Below, in pieces: positions 1 to 8,112 of a DNA stretch of 30,383 bases (positions within the stretch are counted from its first letter, which is position 1; each line of letters begins with the position of its first letter). The notes beneath the pieces were generated by a model that saw only the letters and a program-made list of their open reading frames with translations, was not told the origin of the DNA and searched no databases. Origin of the DNA: Holophaga sp. (lineage in GTDB: Bacteria > Acidobacteriota > Holophagae > Holophagales > Holophagaceae); assembly GCA_031292735.1 (NCBI GenBank), contig JARLGP010000055.1:1-30383 (forward strand). Reading direction: 5' to 3'. Made by a program: the position numbers and the translations under genes.

Positions 1-440
1 AGGGCCGGCACGTGCTCGGGGTTCAGCGCCAGGGCCGCCCGGTAGGCCTCCAGGGCCTCCTCCAGCCGGTCCAGGGTGCGCAGGGTGGTGCCCAGGTAGG
101 CCCGCACCTCGGCCGATCCGGGCAGCTTCCGGGCGGCCTCCTGCAGGGTCGCCAGGCAGGCGTCCATGTCCTTGGTCTGACCCTGGGCCATGGCCAGCTT
201 GACCAGGGCGTCCTCGGCGGGCACCAGGTCGGCGGAGCGGCGCAGCGGCGCGATGGCCTCCTGGTGGCGCCCCAGCTTGAACAGGATCAGCCCCAGGAAA
301 TAGCACGCCTCGGCGTCGTCGGGGTGGTCCCGCGCGGCCCGCTGGAAGTACGCCAGCGCCGCATCCTTGGCTCCGGCCCGGTACTGGGCCAAGCCTTCCG
401 CGAAGCGGTGGGCCGGACGTTCTGTCTGCTCGGGGGACAT
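1..440 (-). CDS. TPR-repeat protein, 5' part only
   Basis: Reading leftward from an ATG at 440, the frame stays open to the window edge, giving about 146 codons of the N-terminus. The protein begins MSPEQTERPAHRFAEGLAQY. It then shows helix pairs with the tetratricopeptide pattern: AYFQRAARDHPDDAEACYFL around residues 30-50, LGRHQEAIAPLRRSADLVPA around 55-75, and LDRLEEALEAYRAALALNP near the edge. TPR arrays are protein-interaction scaffolds, so no enzymatic role can be assigned. No signal peptide or membrane segment is visible in the part present. The gene diverges from ppa across a gap of about 140 bp. Third codon positions are strongly G/C, as in the neighbouring genes. The C-terminus, and any domain fused there, lies outside the window. 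Confidence 0.8.
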   Translation of the reverse strand, partial: MSPEQTERPAHRFAEGLAQYRAGAKDAALAYFQRAARDHPDDAEACYFLGLILFKLGRHQEAIAPLRRSADLVPAEDALVKLAMAQGQTKDMDACLATLQEAARKLPGSAEVRAYLGTTLRTLDRLEEALEAYRAALALNPEHVPA

Positions 441-582
441 GGGACCAGTGGTAGCACAAAGGGGCCTGCCCGTCCAGATCCCCGGCTTGGAATTTTCCTG
501 GACCGGCAGCAACACGGGTCAAGTTCTTTCCCATGGCCTTCCTGTGATCTCCATGAGAACATGATGGCCAACCGGAGGATCC

Positions 583-1098
583 ATGTCCTTGCATATGATC
601 GGGCCAGGCAAACGTTCGCCGGAAATCGTCAACGCGGTGGTGGAGATTCCCTACGGATCCCGGATCAAGTATGAGATCGACCACATCACCAGCCTGGTCA
701 AGGTGGACCGGGTGCTCTACTCGCCCATCCACTACCCGGCCGAGTACGGCTTCATCCCCCACACCCTGGCCCCGGACGGCGACCCCTGCGACATCCTGGT
801 GCTGATCGTGGGCGCCACCTATCCGGGCGTGGTGATCGAGGCCCGGCCCATCGGCATCCTGCGCATGGCCGACGACAAGGGCCAGGACGACAAGATCCTC
901 AGTGTCGCCGCCTCCGATCCCAACTACATGCACGTCAACACGCTGGCCGACCTGCCGCCGCACCTGCTGCGCGAGCTGGAGCACTTCTTCCTCACCTACA
1001 AGAACCTGGAATCCAAGGATGTGCGCAGCGACGGTTGGGAAGGCAAGGAGGCCGCCCAGCAGTTCATCCAGCAGTGCATCACTGCGCACAAACATTAA
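583..1098 (+). CDS. ppa: Inorganic pyrophosphatase, family I
   Basis: This 171-residue cytoplasmic enzyme hydrolyses pyrophosphate to two phosphates and so drives biosynthetic reactions that release PPi. The start ATG follows a GGAGGA at 574-579. Active-site residues known from E. coli PPase are present at the same numbers: K29 and E31 (IKYEID), R43, Y51 and Y55 (YPAEYGF), D65, D67 and D70 (DGDPCDILVL), then D97, D102 and K104 (ADDKGQDDK). The length matches the roughly 175-residue bacterial hexameric form. The signature is slightly unusual in having Cys where many members have Val or Leu (DPCD). The HAD phosphatase follows after 13 bp, so the two are probably cotranscribed. Confidence 0.97.
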   Translation: MSLHMIGPGKRSPEIVNAVVEIPYGSRIKYEIDHITSLVKVDRVLYSPIHYPAEYGFIPHTLAPDGDPCDILVLIVGATYPGVVIEARPIGILRMADDKGQDDKILSVAASDPNYMHVNTLADLPPHLLRELEHFFLTYKNLESKDVRSDGWEGKEAAQQFIQQCITAHKH

Positions 1099-1111
1099 GA
1101 GGGAGGAATTC

Positions 1112-1765
1112 ATGGCCTTGATCTGCTTCGACCTCGACGGAACCCTGGTGGACCCGCTCCGGGCCATGCACCACTGCGTGGGCCGCACCTGCGAGGAGTT
1201 CGGCCTGCCCCGCCCCTCCGCCCAGCAGGTGGCCGACCGCATCGGCCTGGGCGCCAGTGAGCTGTTCGCCGACCAGCCTGCCGCCCAGGCCCGCTACTGG
1301 GCCCTGTTCGCCGAGGAGGGCATCGTCCTGCACCGGATCTACGACGGGGTCCTGCTCATGCTGGCCCGGCTCAAGCACCAGGGCCACCAGCTCTACGCGG
1401 TGACCGTCACGCCCACCCGCTACGCCCGGCGGGTGCTGCATCAGTTCGACCTGCTTTTGGCCTTTGACGACGTGTTCGGCGCCCCGCTGAACGGCCCGGC
1501 GCTGTCCAAGGGCGAGGTGGTTGCCCAGCTGCGCGAACGGGGCAGCCTGCAGCCCGGCGGATTCATCGTTGGCGACCGCGGGGAGGACGTGGCCGCGGCC
1601 GAGGCCAACGGCCTGATCCCGCTGGGCGTCACTTACGGCTACGGCAAGGTCGAGGAATTGAAGGGCGCCGAGCACCTGTTCGATTCGGTCACGGCGCTCG
1701 ATGATTGGTTCAAGGAAACCCTGCGGGAACCGGAGACCCTGGACTCCTTCTCCCGCTCGGAATAA
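1112..1765 (+). CDS. HAD-superfamily hydrolase, phosphoglycolate phosphatase-like
   Basis: This 217-residue protein is probably a cytoplasmic Mg-dependent phosphatase of the Gph/PGP type. The ATG at 1112 is preceded by GAGGGAGGAATTC, a strong ribosome site, and the protein then opens directly with motif I, FDLDGTLVDP, with nucleophile D7 and acid/base D9. A helical cap follows. Motif II is VTVTP with T98 (family members often have VTN here), motif III is K133 (LSKGE), and motif IV is GDRGEDVAAAEANG with D155 and D159. An in-frame ATG much further upstream would overlap ppa and lacks homology, so it was not used. The substrate cannot be read from the sequence. Clustering with ppa fits a phosphate-housekeeping role, but that is inference. 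Confidence 0.88.
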   Translation: MALICFDLDGTLVDPLRAMHHCVGRTCEEFGLPRPSAQQVADRIGLGASELFADQPAAQARYWALFAEEGIVLHRIYDGVLLMLARLKHQGHQLYAVTVTPTRYARRVLHQFDLLLAFDDVFGAPLNGPALSKGEVVAQLRERGSLQPGGFIVGDRGEDVAAAEANGLIPLGVTYGYGKVEELKGAEHLFDSVTALDDWFKETLREPETLDSFSRSE

Positions 1766-1873
1766 CGGACGGTTGCCAAGCCCCTCCGGCTGGCGCAGGT
1801 TTTGGTTGCCTTTCTGGTCCCGTGACGGAAAGATGACGTAACCAATTCCGACAGCCAACCAAGGAGACATACC

Positions 1874-3913
1874 GTGCCAAAGTTCCAATCAGCACCACGT
1901 GTCGCGGCCCTTATCGGCCCCTACATGTCCGGCAAAACGACCCTGCTCGAAAGCCTGCTGTTCGCCAGCGAAGCCATCCCACGCAAGGGGACCATCAAGG
2001 AGGGCAATACCGTGGGGGATGCGTCCCCCGAAGCCAGGGCCCGGCAGATGAGCGTGGAGATCTCGGTCGCCAGCGCCAGCTACCTGGGCGAGTCCTGGAC
2101 CTTCATCGACTGCCCGGGGTCCGTGGAATTCGCCCAGGAAACCATGAACGCGCTGATGGTCGCGGATGCGGCAGTGCTGGTGGTGGAAGCGGACCCGGTC
2201 CGGGCCCAGATGGCTCTGCCCATCCTGAAGTTCCTGGACGACCACTCCATTCCCCACACCATCTTCCTGAACAAGGTCGACAACCTCACCGAACCCGGCA
2301 AGATCCGGGAGACCATCAACGCCCTGCAGACCATGTCCGAGCGCCCCCTGGTGCTGCGGGAATACCCGATCCAGGCCGGCACCTTCATTTCCGGCTACGA
2401 GGACCTGTCCCTGGAGCGGGCCTTCCAGGCCAATCCGGGCCACCCCTCGGACCCGATCGACATCCCTGAAACCATCAAGGCGGAGGCCCTGGCGGCCCGC
2501 CAGGAGATGCTGGAAGCCATCAGCAGCCTGGACGATTCCCTGATGGAAAAGCTGCTGGAGGAGCAGGTGCCCTCCCGGGACGAGGTCTACGCCACCCTCA
2601 CCAAGGGCTTCCGCGGCGACCAGATCGTGCCGGTGCTGCTGGGCTCCGCGGACAAGGACCTGGGGGTCCACCGCCTGCTCAAGCTGCTGCGCCACGAGGC
2701 CCCCGAAGCCAGGGACACCGCCCAGCGCCTGGGCATCCCCACCGAAGGCGCCGAGCCGCTGGCCCAGGTGTGGAAGACCATCACCGCCCAGCACATCGGC
2801 AAGCAGTCCCTGGTGCGGGTCTGGCGCGGTGAGCTCAGCGAGGGCATGACCCTGAACAGCCTCCGGCCCAGCTCCATGACCCACCCGTTCGGCGCCAAGC
2901 AGGACAAGGCGACCCGGGCCGGGCTCGGCGAGATCGTGGCCCTGGGCCGCATGGACCCGGTCAGGACCGGCGACGTGCTCACCACCGGCACCAAGCAGGT
3001 CACCCTGGACTGGCCGGCGCCCATGCAGCCCATGACCGCCCTGGCGCTCAAGACCACCAAGATGGGCGACGAGGTGAAGCTGTCCGGCGCCCTGGCCAAG
3101 CTGCTGGACGAGGACCAGTCGTACCGGCTGGACCAGAATGCCGAGACCCAGGAGCGGGTGCTCTGGGGCCAGGGCGAAATCCACCTGAAGGTGGCCGTGG
3201 ACCGGGTGAGGCGCTGGGGCGTGGAAGTGGCGCTCAGCACCCCCGCGATCCCCTACCGGGAGACCATCCGCAAGCCCATCAAGCAGCACGGCCGCTACAA
3301 GCACCAGAGCGGCGGCCACGGGGCCTTCGGCGACACCTACATCGAGTTCAAGCCCCGGGAGCGCGGCGCGGGCCTGAAGTTCTCAGACACCATCGTCGGC
3401 GGGGTGATCCCCAAGAACTACATCCCGGCCGTGGAAGACGGCTTCATGGAGTTCTGCAAGCAGGGGCCGCTGGGCTTCCAGATGGTGGACGTGGAGGCGA
3501 TCCTGTACTTCGGTTCGTTCCACACGGTGGACTCCTCCGACATGGCGTTCAAGGCGGCGGCCCGGGTGGCCTGCACCGAGGGCCTGCCCCAATGCAACCC
3601 GGTGCTGCTGGAGCCGATCCTGGAGGTGCACATCTCGGTGCCCTCCGAGCACACCAGCAAGGCCCAGAAGATCATCACCAGCCACCGGGCCGGGCAGATC
3701 CTGGGCTACGACGCCAAGCCCGGCTGGCCGGGCTGGGACGTGGTGGACGGCTACGTGCCCCAGAGCGAGATGCAGGGCCTGATCGTGGAGCTGCGCTCCC
3801 AGACCCAGGGCATCGGCTCGTTCATCTGGAAGTTCCACCACCTCCAGGAACTGGAAGGCCGGGACGCCGACAAGGTGATCGAGGCCCGGAAGAAGTTCCT
3901 GGCTGAGGAGTAG
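1874..3913 (+). CDS. EF-G-like translational GTPase (divergent paralogue)
   Basis: A 679-residue protein with the EF-G domain order. The GTPase domain has G1 GPYMSGKTT (15-23), G3 DCPGS (79-83), G4 NKVD (133-136) and a G5-like GSADKD near 258. A domain II barrel follows, then domains III-V in the C-terminal half, including a domain IV-like GGHGAFGDTYIEF and a domain V-like EPILEVHISVP. The start is GTG, with AAGGAG at 1861-1866. It differs from canonical FusA: the switch I RGITI motif is replaced by RQMSVEIS, and the catalytic His of DTPGH is Ser. Such EF-G-like paralogues are known in several phyla and generally coexist with a true FusA, which is not in this window. Its exact role (ribosome-related or other) is unknown. 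A hairpin terminator follows the gene. Confidence 0.85.
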   Translation: MPKFQSAPRVAALIGPYMSGKTTLLESLLFASEAIPRKGTIKEGNTVGDASPEARARQMSVEISVASASYLGESWTFIDCPGSVEFAQETMNALMVADAAVLVVEADPVRAQMALPILKFLDDHSIPHTIFLNKVDNLTEPGKIRETINALQTMSERPLVLREYPIQAGTFISGYEDLSLERAFQANPGHPSDPIDIPETIKAEALAARQEMLEAISSLDDSLMEKLLEEQVPSRDEVYATLTKGFRGDQIVPVLLGSADKDLGVHRLLKLLRHEAPEARDTAQRLGIPTEGAEPLAQVWKTITAQHIGKQSLVRVWRGELSEGMTLNSLRPSSMTHPFGAKQDKATRAGLGEIVALGRMDPVRTGDVLTTGTKQVTLDWPAPMQPMTALALKTTKMGDEVKLSGALAKLLDEDQSYRLDQNAETQERVLWGQGEIHLKVAVDRVRRWGVEVALSTPAIPYRETIRKPIKQHGRYKHQSGGHGAFGDTYIEFKPRERGAGLKFSDTIVGGVIPKNYIPAVEDGFMEFCKQGPLGFQMVDVEAILYFGSFHTVDSSDMAFKAAARVACTEGLPQCNPVLLEPILEVHISVPSEHTSKAQKIITSHRAGQILGYDAKPGWPGWDVVDGYVPQSEMQGLIVELRSQTQGIGSFIWKFHHLQELEGRDADKVIEARKKFLAEE

Positions 3914-3920
3914 CGGTACC

Positions 3921-3951
3921 GCGGGTCCCGGTCCGATGGGCCGGGACCCGC
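3921..3951 (+). terminator. Hairpin terminator after the EF-G-like gene
   Basis: A perfect 11-bp stem GCGGGTCCCGG / CCGGGACCCGC with a 9-nt loop begins 8 bp after the stop codon and is followed by CTTTC. It lies between two convergent genes. The T tract is short, so termination may be imperfect or factor-assisted. There is no T run for the opposite strand. Confidence 0.6.
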
Positions 3952-3966
3952 TTTCAGGCTAGGAGC

Positions 3967-5439
3967 CTAGACCAGCCCGAGCCATTTCCAGTAGGTGGCG
4001 CCCAGCAGCAGGATCAGGGCGTAGGCGGCGATGGTGAGCGGGATGCCGGTGCGCACGAAGTCCTTCACCTCGAAGGTGCCGGTGCTGTAGGCGATCATGT
4101 TCTGCGGTGCGTTCACCGGCAGCAGCATGCCGAAGCTGACCACGTACTGCAGGATCATGGTGAGCCCCACGATGTTGAGCCCGGGGGTCTTCACCGCCTG
4201 CAGCACCGAGATGATGATGGGGATCATGGCCGCGGCCAGGGCCGTGGCACTGGCGAAGCCCAGGTGGATCACGATCAGGAACAGCGACAGCACCACCAGG
4301 ATCATGAACGCGGATGCCCCGTGCAGCCCGCACAGGCCGACGATGCCCTTGGCCAGCCACGCGGCCGCCTGGGTGGAGAGCAGGGCCGAACCGAGGCTGA
4401 TGCCCACCCCGAACAGCACCAGGGTGCCCCAGGGAATCCGGTCCTGGGCCTCCTTCCAGTTCATCACGCCGATGCCCGGAAGCAGCATGATGGTGATGGC
4501 GGCGATGGTGGTGGTGGACGTGTCGATGGTGTGCAGGCTGCCTTCGGTGGTCCAGAAGCAGAGCAGGATCAGGGACAGCGACAACAGCCGCTTCTCGGCC
4601 CCGGTCATGGGCCCCAGTTCGCGCAGGGACTTGGCCACCGCGGCCTTGCCGCCGGGGATCTCGTCCACTTCCGGCGGCATCATCTTCATCAGCACCCAGT
4701 ACAGCACCACGGACATGATCGCGGAGAACGGGGCGGCGGCGATGAACCACTTCATCCAGCTGATGTCCACCCCCAGCTGCTTCTGGATGAAGCTCACCGC
4801 CACCATGTTCTGGGCGGCGGCGGTCTTGATGCCCACGTTCCAGAGGCTGTCGGCCTGGGCGGTGGCGATCAGCATCATGCCGGCGAACCGGCTCTTCTGC
4901 TTCACCCCGAACACGGTGATGATGCCCATGACGATGGGCACCAGGCAGGACACCCGGGCGGTGGTGCTGGGCACGAAGAAGCTCAGGATGAAGCCCACCA
5001 GGATCACCCCGATGAGCACCCGGTTGGTGCGGGCGCCGATCTTGGACAGCACGAACAGGGCGATGCGCTTGTCCAGGCCGGTGCGGGTCATGGCCGCGGC
5101 CAGGAACAGGGCGCCGGCCACCAGGGCCCAGGCGGTGTTGCTGAAGCCGCCCAGGGCGATGCCCAGCGCGCCGGTGGTGCCCAGCAGCTTGACCGGCCCG
5201 ACCGCCGCCGGCGCGGTGCCCAGCAGCAGCGCCATGAGGGTGACCAGGATGGCGGCGCTCACCGGGTAGCTCACGGTTTCGGTCATCCACACGATGACCG
5301 CGAACACCAGGATGCCCAGCATCCGCTGCCCGGCCACCGGCAGCCCCGCCGGGGTGGGCAGCAGCACGATCAGCAGGAGCATGGCCACCGCGAATATCAG
5401 CGCATACTTCTGTACGATAGATCTGGACTCCGTTGGCAT
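3967..5439 (-). CDS. DASS-family dicarboxylate/anion transporter
   Basis: A 490-residue integral membrane protein with about a dozen hydrophobic segments, typical of the divalent anion:Na+ symporter/CitT family, which moves C4-dicarboxylates, citrate or sulfate across the inner membrane. Visible family features are an early WMTETVSYPVSAAIL helix, a re-entrant-loop region with FVPSTTARVSCLVP near residues 150-165, and the second-half counterpart LPVNAPQNMIAYSTG with the adjacent DFVRTGIPL. The ATG at 5439 was chosen because GGAGGAG lies just before it. A GTG at 5451 is in frame but would sit on the ribosome site. The gene diverges from the opp operon. The substrate (succinate, tartrate or citrate type) cannot be decided by eye. 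Confidence 0.88.
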   Translation of the reverse strand: MPTESRSIVQKYALIFAVAMLLLIVLLPTPAGLPVAGQRMLGILVFAVIVWMTETVSYPVSAAILVTLMALLLGTAPAAVGPVKLLGTTGALGIALGGFSNTAWALVAGALFLAAAMTRTGLDKRIALFVLSKIGARTNRVLIGVILVGFILSFFVPSTTARVSCLVPIVMGIITVFGVKQKSRFAGMMLIATAQADSLWNVGIKTAAAQNMVAVSFIQKQLGVDISWMKWFIAAAPFSAIMSVVLYWVLMKMMPPEVDEIPGGKAAVAKSLRELGPMTGAEKRLLSLSLILLCFWTTEGSLHTIDTSTTTIAAITIMLLPGIGVMNWKEAQDRIPWGTLVLFGVGISLGSALLSTQAAAWLAKGIVGLCGLHGASAFMILVVLSLFLIVIHLGFASATALAAAMIPIIISVLQAVKTPGLNIVGLTMILQYVVSFGMLLPVNAPQNMIAYSTGTFEVKDFVRTGIPLTIAAYALILLLGATYWKWLGLV

Positions 5440-5493
5440 CGGCTCCTCCACATACTGTTGTAGCTGATTAGCCAGAGCTTACTCTTCAGCCAA

Positions 5494-5524
5494 GGGAAAT
5501 CCCAGAACTGGCTGTGGATTTCCC
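5494..5524. repeat. Inverted repeat in the divergent DASS/opp promoter region
   Basis: Perfect 9-bp arms GGGAAATCC (5494-5502) and GGATTTCCC (5516-5524) are separated by 13 bp, midway between the divergent DASS and opp genes. A second, shorter inverted pair, CCCGGC (5528-5533) and GCCGGG (5548-5553), lies right beside it. Both could be operator sites or an RNA hairpin in the opp leader. No regulator can be named. Confidence 0.5.
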
Positions 5525-5582
5525 GGGCCCGGCGGCATTTGTGCTTTGCCGGGATCGGGAGTAATAAGGAGAAAGCGTTTCC

Positions 5583-5618
5583 ATGACCCGACTCTGGCCC
5601 AGACAGGACGGCAGATGA
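5583..5618 (+). CDS. Possible 11-residue leader peptide upstream of oppA
   Basis: An ATG at 5583, about 11 nt after a strong TAAGGAG, opens an 11-codon frame (MTRLWPRQDGR). Its TGA overlaps the oppA ATG in an ATGA arrangement. The oppA start itself has only a weak ribosome site, so translation could be coupled through this short frame. There is no attenuator-like run of one amino acid. It may be fortuitous. Confidence 0.3.
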   Translation: MTRLWPRQDGR

Positions 5619-7177
5619 CCGAAATCAGAGCTTCCACCCTGGCGCTGCTTGCGGTCCTGTCCATGCCCATGGCTGCCCAGGATTTCGTCTTCAACAACGG
5701 CAACGAGCCGCTGTCGCTGGATCCGGCGCTCACCTCCGGGGTGCCGGAGACCCGCATCAGCTACGCCCTGTTCGAGGGCCTCACGGTCAACGACGCGCGC
5801 ACCGCCATGCCGGTGCCGGGCCTGGCCGAGCGCTGGACGGTGAGCCGCGACCTGCGCACCTACACCTTCACCCTGCGCGACACCACCTGGTCCGACGGCA
5901 CCCCGCTGGTGGCCCAGGACGTGGTGGACGCCTGGCTGCGGGTGCTGGATCCGAAAACCGGCTCGCCCTACGCCTACCTGCTGGGCGACAACATCGCCGG
6001 GGCCGACGCCTACCTCAAGGGCAGGGGCCCCGCCTCCGCGGTCCAGATCCACGCCCCGGGCCCGCACACCTTCGTGGTCACTTTCGTGGGCCCCCTGCCC
6101 TACGCCCTGGCCATGCTCACCCACAACGCCTTCATGGTCACCCCCAGCTTCGCGGTGAAGCGCTTCGGCCCCGGCGCCTGGACCAAGCCGGCCCACTTCA
6201 TCGGCAACGGCCCCTACGTGCTCAAGGCCTGGAAGCCCCAGGACCAGATCGTGGTGGTGAAGAACCTCCGCTACTGGGACGCCGCCAACATCAAGCTGCA
6301 CAGCATCACCTACCTCACCATCGAGGATCCCAACGTCGCCTTCGACAAGTACCTGGCCGGAGAGATCGACTACGTCACCGACGATTCCATCCCGGTGGCC
6401 CGCATCGACCAGATCCGCCTGATGCGCGACTACCACCACCAGCCGGGCTCCTCGATCTACTACTACATCTTCAACGTGACCCGCAAGCCGTTCGACGACG
6501 TGCGGGTGCGCAAGGCCCTGTCCATGGCGGTGGACCGGGAGGAGCTGGTGCGCAGGGTGCTCAAGGCCGGGGATGCGCCCACCAGCGGCTTCGTGCCGGC
6601 CATGGGCGGCTTCCGCACCGCCCGGGGCAACGGCTACGACCCGGTGCAGGCCCGCCGGCTGCTGGCCGAGGCCGGCTACCCCGGCGGCCGGGGCTTCCCC
6701 GCCTTCACCTTCACCTACAACACCAGCGCCCGGCACAAGCTGATCTGCGAGTGGCTGCAGCAGTCCTGGCTGTCCACCCTGGGCATCCACATGGAGCTGC
6801 ACAACCTGGAGTGGAACACCTTCCTGGACACCAAGCAGAAGACCCACGACTTCCAGCTGGCCCGGGCCGGCTGGGTGGCGGACTACCCGGATCCCAGCAA
6901 CTACCTGGACATGTTCAAGAGCCGGGCCGGCAACAACGACGGGCTGTACCACAACCCGCGCTACGACGCCCTCCTGGCCCGGGCCGCCACCATGCCCGCC
7001 GGCGCCGCCCGCAACCGGGTGCTGGAGCAGGCCGAGGAAATCCTCATCACCCAGGACCAGGCGGTGATCCCCTTCTTCTTCTACGTCACCCGGTTCGTCC
7101 TGGACGAGCACCGGTGGGGCGGGATCTGCCTCAACACCATCGACATCCACCATCCGCGCTGGTGGTACCGGAAATGA
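5615..7177 (+). CDS. oppA: Oligopeptide ABC transporter, periplasmic binding protein
   Basis: A 520-residue extracytoplasmic solute-binding protein of family 5 that captures peptides and delivers them to OppBC. The start at 5615 puts a signal peptide first (MTEIRASTLALLAVLSMPMAAQD), with cleavage likely near MAAQ. No lipobox Cys is seen, so it is predicted to be soluble in the periplasm. The mature protein begins with the family motif NNGNEPLSLDPAL, followed by YALFEGL, RDTTWSDGTPL and VRKALSMAVDRE, and near the C-terminus GWVADYPDPSNYLDMF, as in E. coli OppA. A longer in-frame ATG at 5546 would place a charged, non-hydrophobic stretch before the signal and was rejected. The stop overlaps the oppB start. 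Confidence 0.93.
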   Translation: MTEIRASTLALLAVLSMPMAAQDFVFNNGNEPLSLDPALTSGVPETRISYALFEGLTVNDARTAMPVPGLAERWTVSRDLRTYTFTLRDTTWSDGTPLVAQDVVDAWLRVLDPKTGSPYAYLLGDNIAGADAYLKGRGPASAVQIHAPGPHTFVVTFVGPLPYALAMLTHNAFMVTPSFAVKRFGPGAWTKPAHFIGNGPYVLKAWKPQDQIVVVKNLRYWDAANIKLHSITYLTIEDPNVAFDKYLAGEIDYVTDDSIPVARIDQIRLMRDYHHQPGSSIYYYIFNVTRKPFDDVRVRKALSMAVDREELVRRVLKAGDAPTSGFVPAMGGFRTARGNGYDPVQARRLLAEAGYPGGRGFPAFTFTYNTSARHKLICEWLQQSWLSTLGIHMELHNLEWNTFLDTKQKTHDFQLARAGWVADYPDPSNYLDMFKSRAGNNDGLYHNPRYDALLARAATMPAGAARNRVLEQAEEILITQDQAVIPFFFYVTRFVLDEHRWGGICLNTIDIHHPRWWYRK

Positions 7178-8103
7178 CCCGCTTCCTGGTACGGCGCGCC
7201 CTGGGGCTGATCCCCACCCTCTTCCTCATCCTCACCCTGTCCTTCATCATCATCCGGGTGGCGCCGGGCGGGCCTTTCGCCAGCGAGAAGCAGCTGCCGC
7301 CGGAGATCATGGCCAACATCGAGAAGCGCTACCACCTGGACGAGCCGGTGGCCCGCCAGTACCTGCGCTACCTGGGCGACTTCGTCCGGGGCGACCTGGG
7401 CCCCTCGTTCCGCTACAAGGACTTCACCGTGGGCGAGCTGATCGGCAACGCCCTGCCCCCGTCCATGCTGATCGGCTCCCTGGCCCTGGCCATCGCCGTG
7501 CTGCTGGGGGTCGGCGCCGGGGTGCTGTCGGCCTTGCGCCAGAACAGCTGGATCGACCACGGCGCCATGGCCCTGGCGGTGATCGGCATCTCGGTGCCGC
7601 TGTTCGTCATCGGCCCGGTGCTGAAGCTGGTGCTGGCCCTGGACCACCGCTGGCTGCCCACCTCGGGCTGGCTGGGCGGGCGCGGCGGCTGGCTGGTGCT
7701 GGTGATGCCGGTGGCCACCCTGGCCCTGCCGTACCTGGCCGGCATCGCCCGGCTGACCCGCGCTTCGGTGCTGGAGGTGCTGCGCGCCGACTACGTGCGC
7801 ACCGCCCGGGCCAAGGGCCTTTCCGAGCCGGTGGTGGTGCTCCGCCACGTGCTCAAGGGCGCCCTGCTGCCGGTGCTGTCGTACCTGGGGCCCGCCTTCG
7901 CCGGGATCATCACCGGCACCGTGGTGGTGGAGACCATCTTCGCCATCCCGGGCATGGGCCGGCTGTCCATCCAGGCCGCCATCAACCGCGACTACACGCT
8001 GATCATGGGCGACGTCATCGTCTTCTCGGTGATCCTGGTGGTCATGAACTTCGTCGTGGATGTCTGCTATGGTTTCCTCGACCCGCGCATCTCCTACTCC
8101 TGA
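7174..8103 (+). CDS. oppB: Oligopeptide ABC transporter permease OppB
   Basis: A 309-residue inner-membrane permease of the BPD_transp_1 family, very close in pattern to E. coli OppB. It opens MTRFLVRRALGLIPTLFLIL, continues with IIRVAPGGPFASEK and YHLDEPVARQYL, and carries the cytoplasmic EAA loop ADYVRTARAKGLSEPVVVLRH near residues 205-225, which couples to the ATPases. About six transmembrane helices are apparent, ending in VDVCYGFLDPRI. ATGA overlap with oppA implies coupled translation. It forms the translocation pore with OppC. Confidence 0.95.
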   Translation: MTRFLVRRALGLIPTLFLILTLSFIIIRVAPGGPFASEKQLPPEIMANIEKRYHLDEPVARQYLRYLGDFVRGDLGPSFRYKDFTVGELIGNALPPSMLIGSLALAIAVLLGVGAGVLSALRQNSWIDHGAMALAVIGISVPLFVIGPVLKLVLALDHRWLPTSGWLGGRGGWLVLVMPVATLALPYLAGIARLTRASVLEVLRADYVRTARAKGLSEPVVVLRHVLKGALLPVLSYLGPAFAGIITGTVVVETIFAIPGMGRLSIQAAINRDYTLIMGDVIVFSVILVVMNFVVDVCYGFLDPRISYS

Positions 8104-8112
8104 GACGAAGCC

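Noticed and set aside
1079..1888. Long minus-strand open frames opposite the HAD and EF-G-like genes (also opposite opp, radA and smc)
   Set aside because: They mirror G/C-biased codons of real genes, encode low-complexity Gly/Ala/Arg/His protein and lack family motifs.
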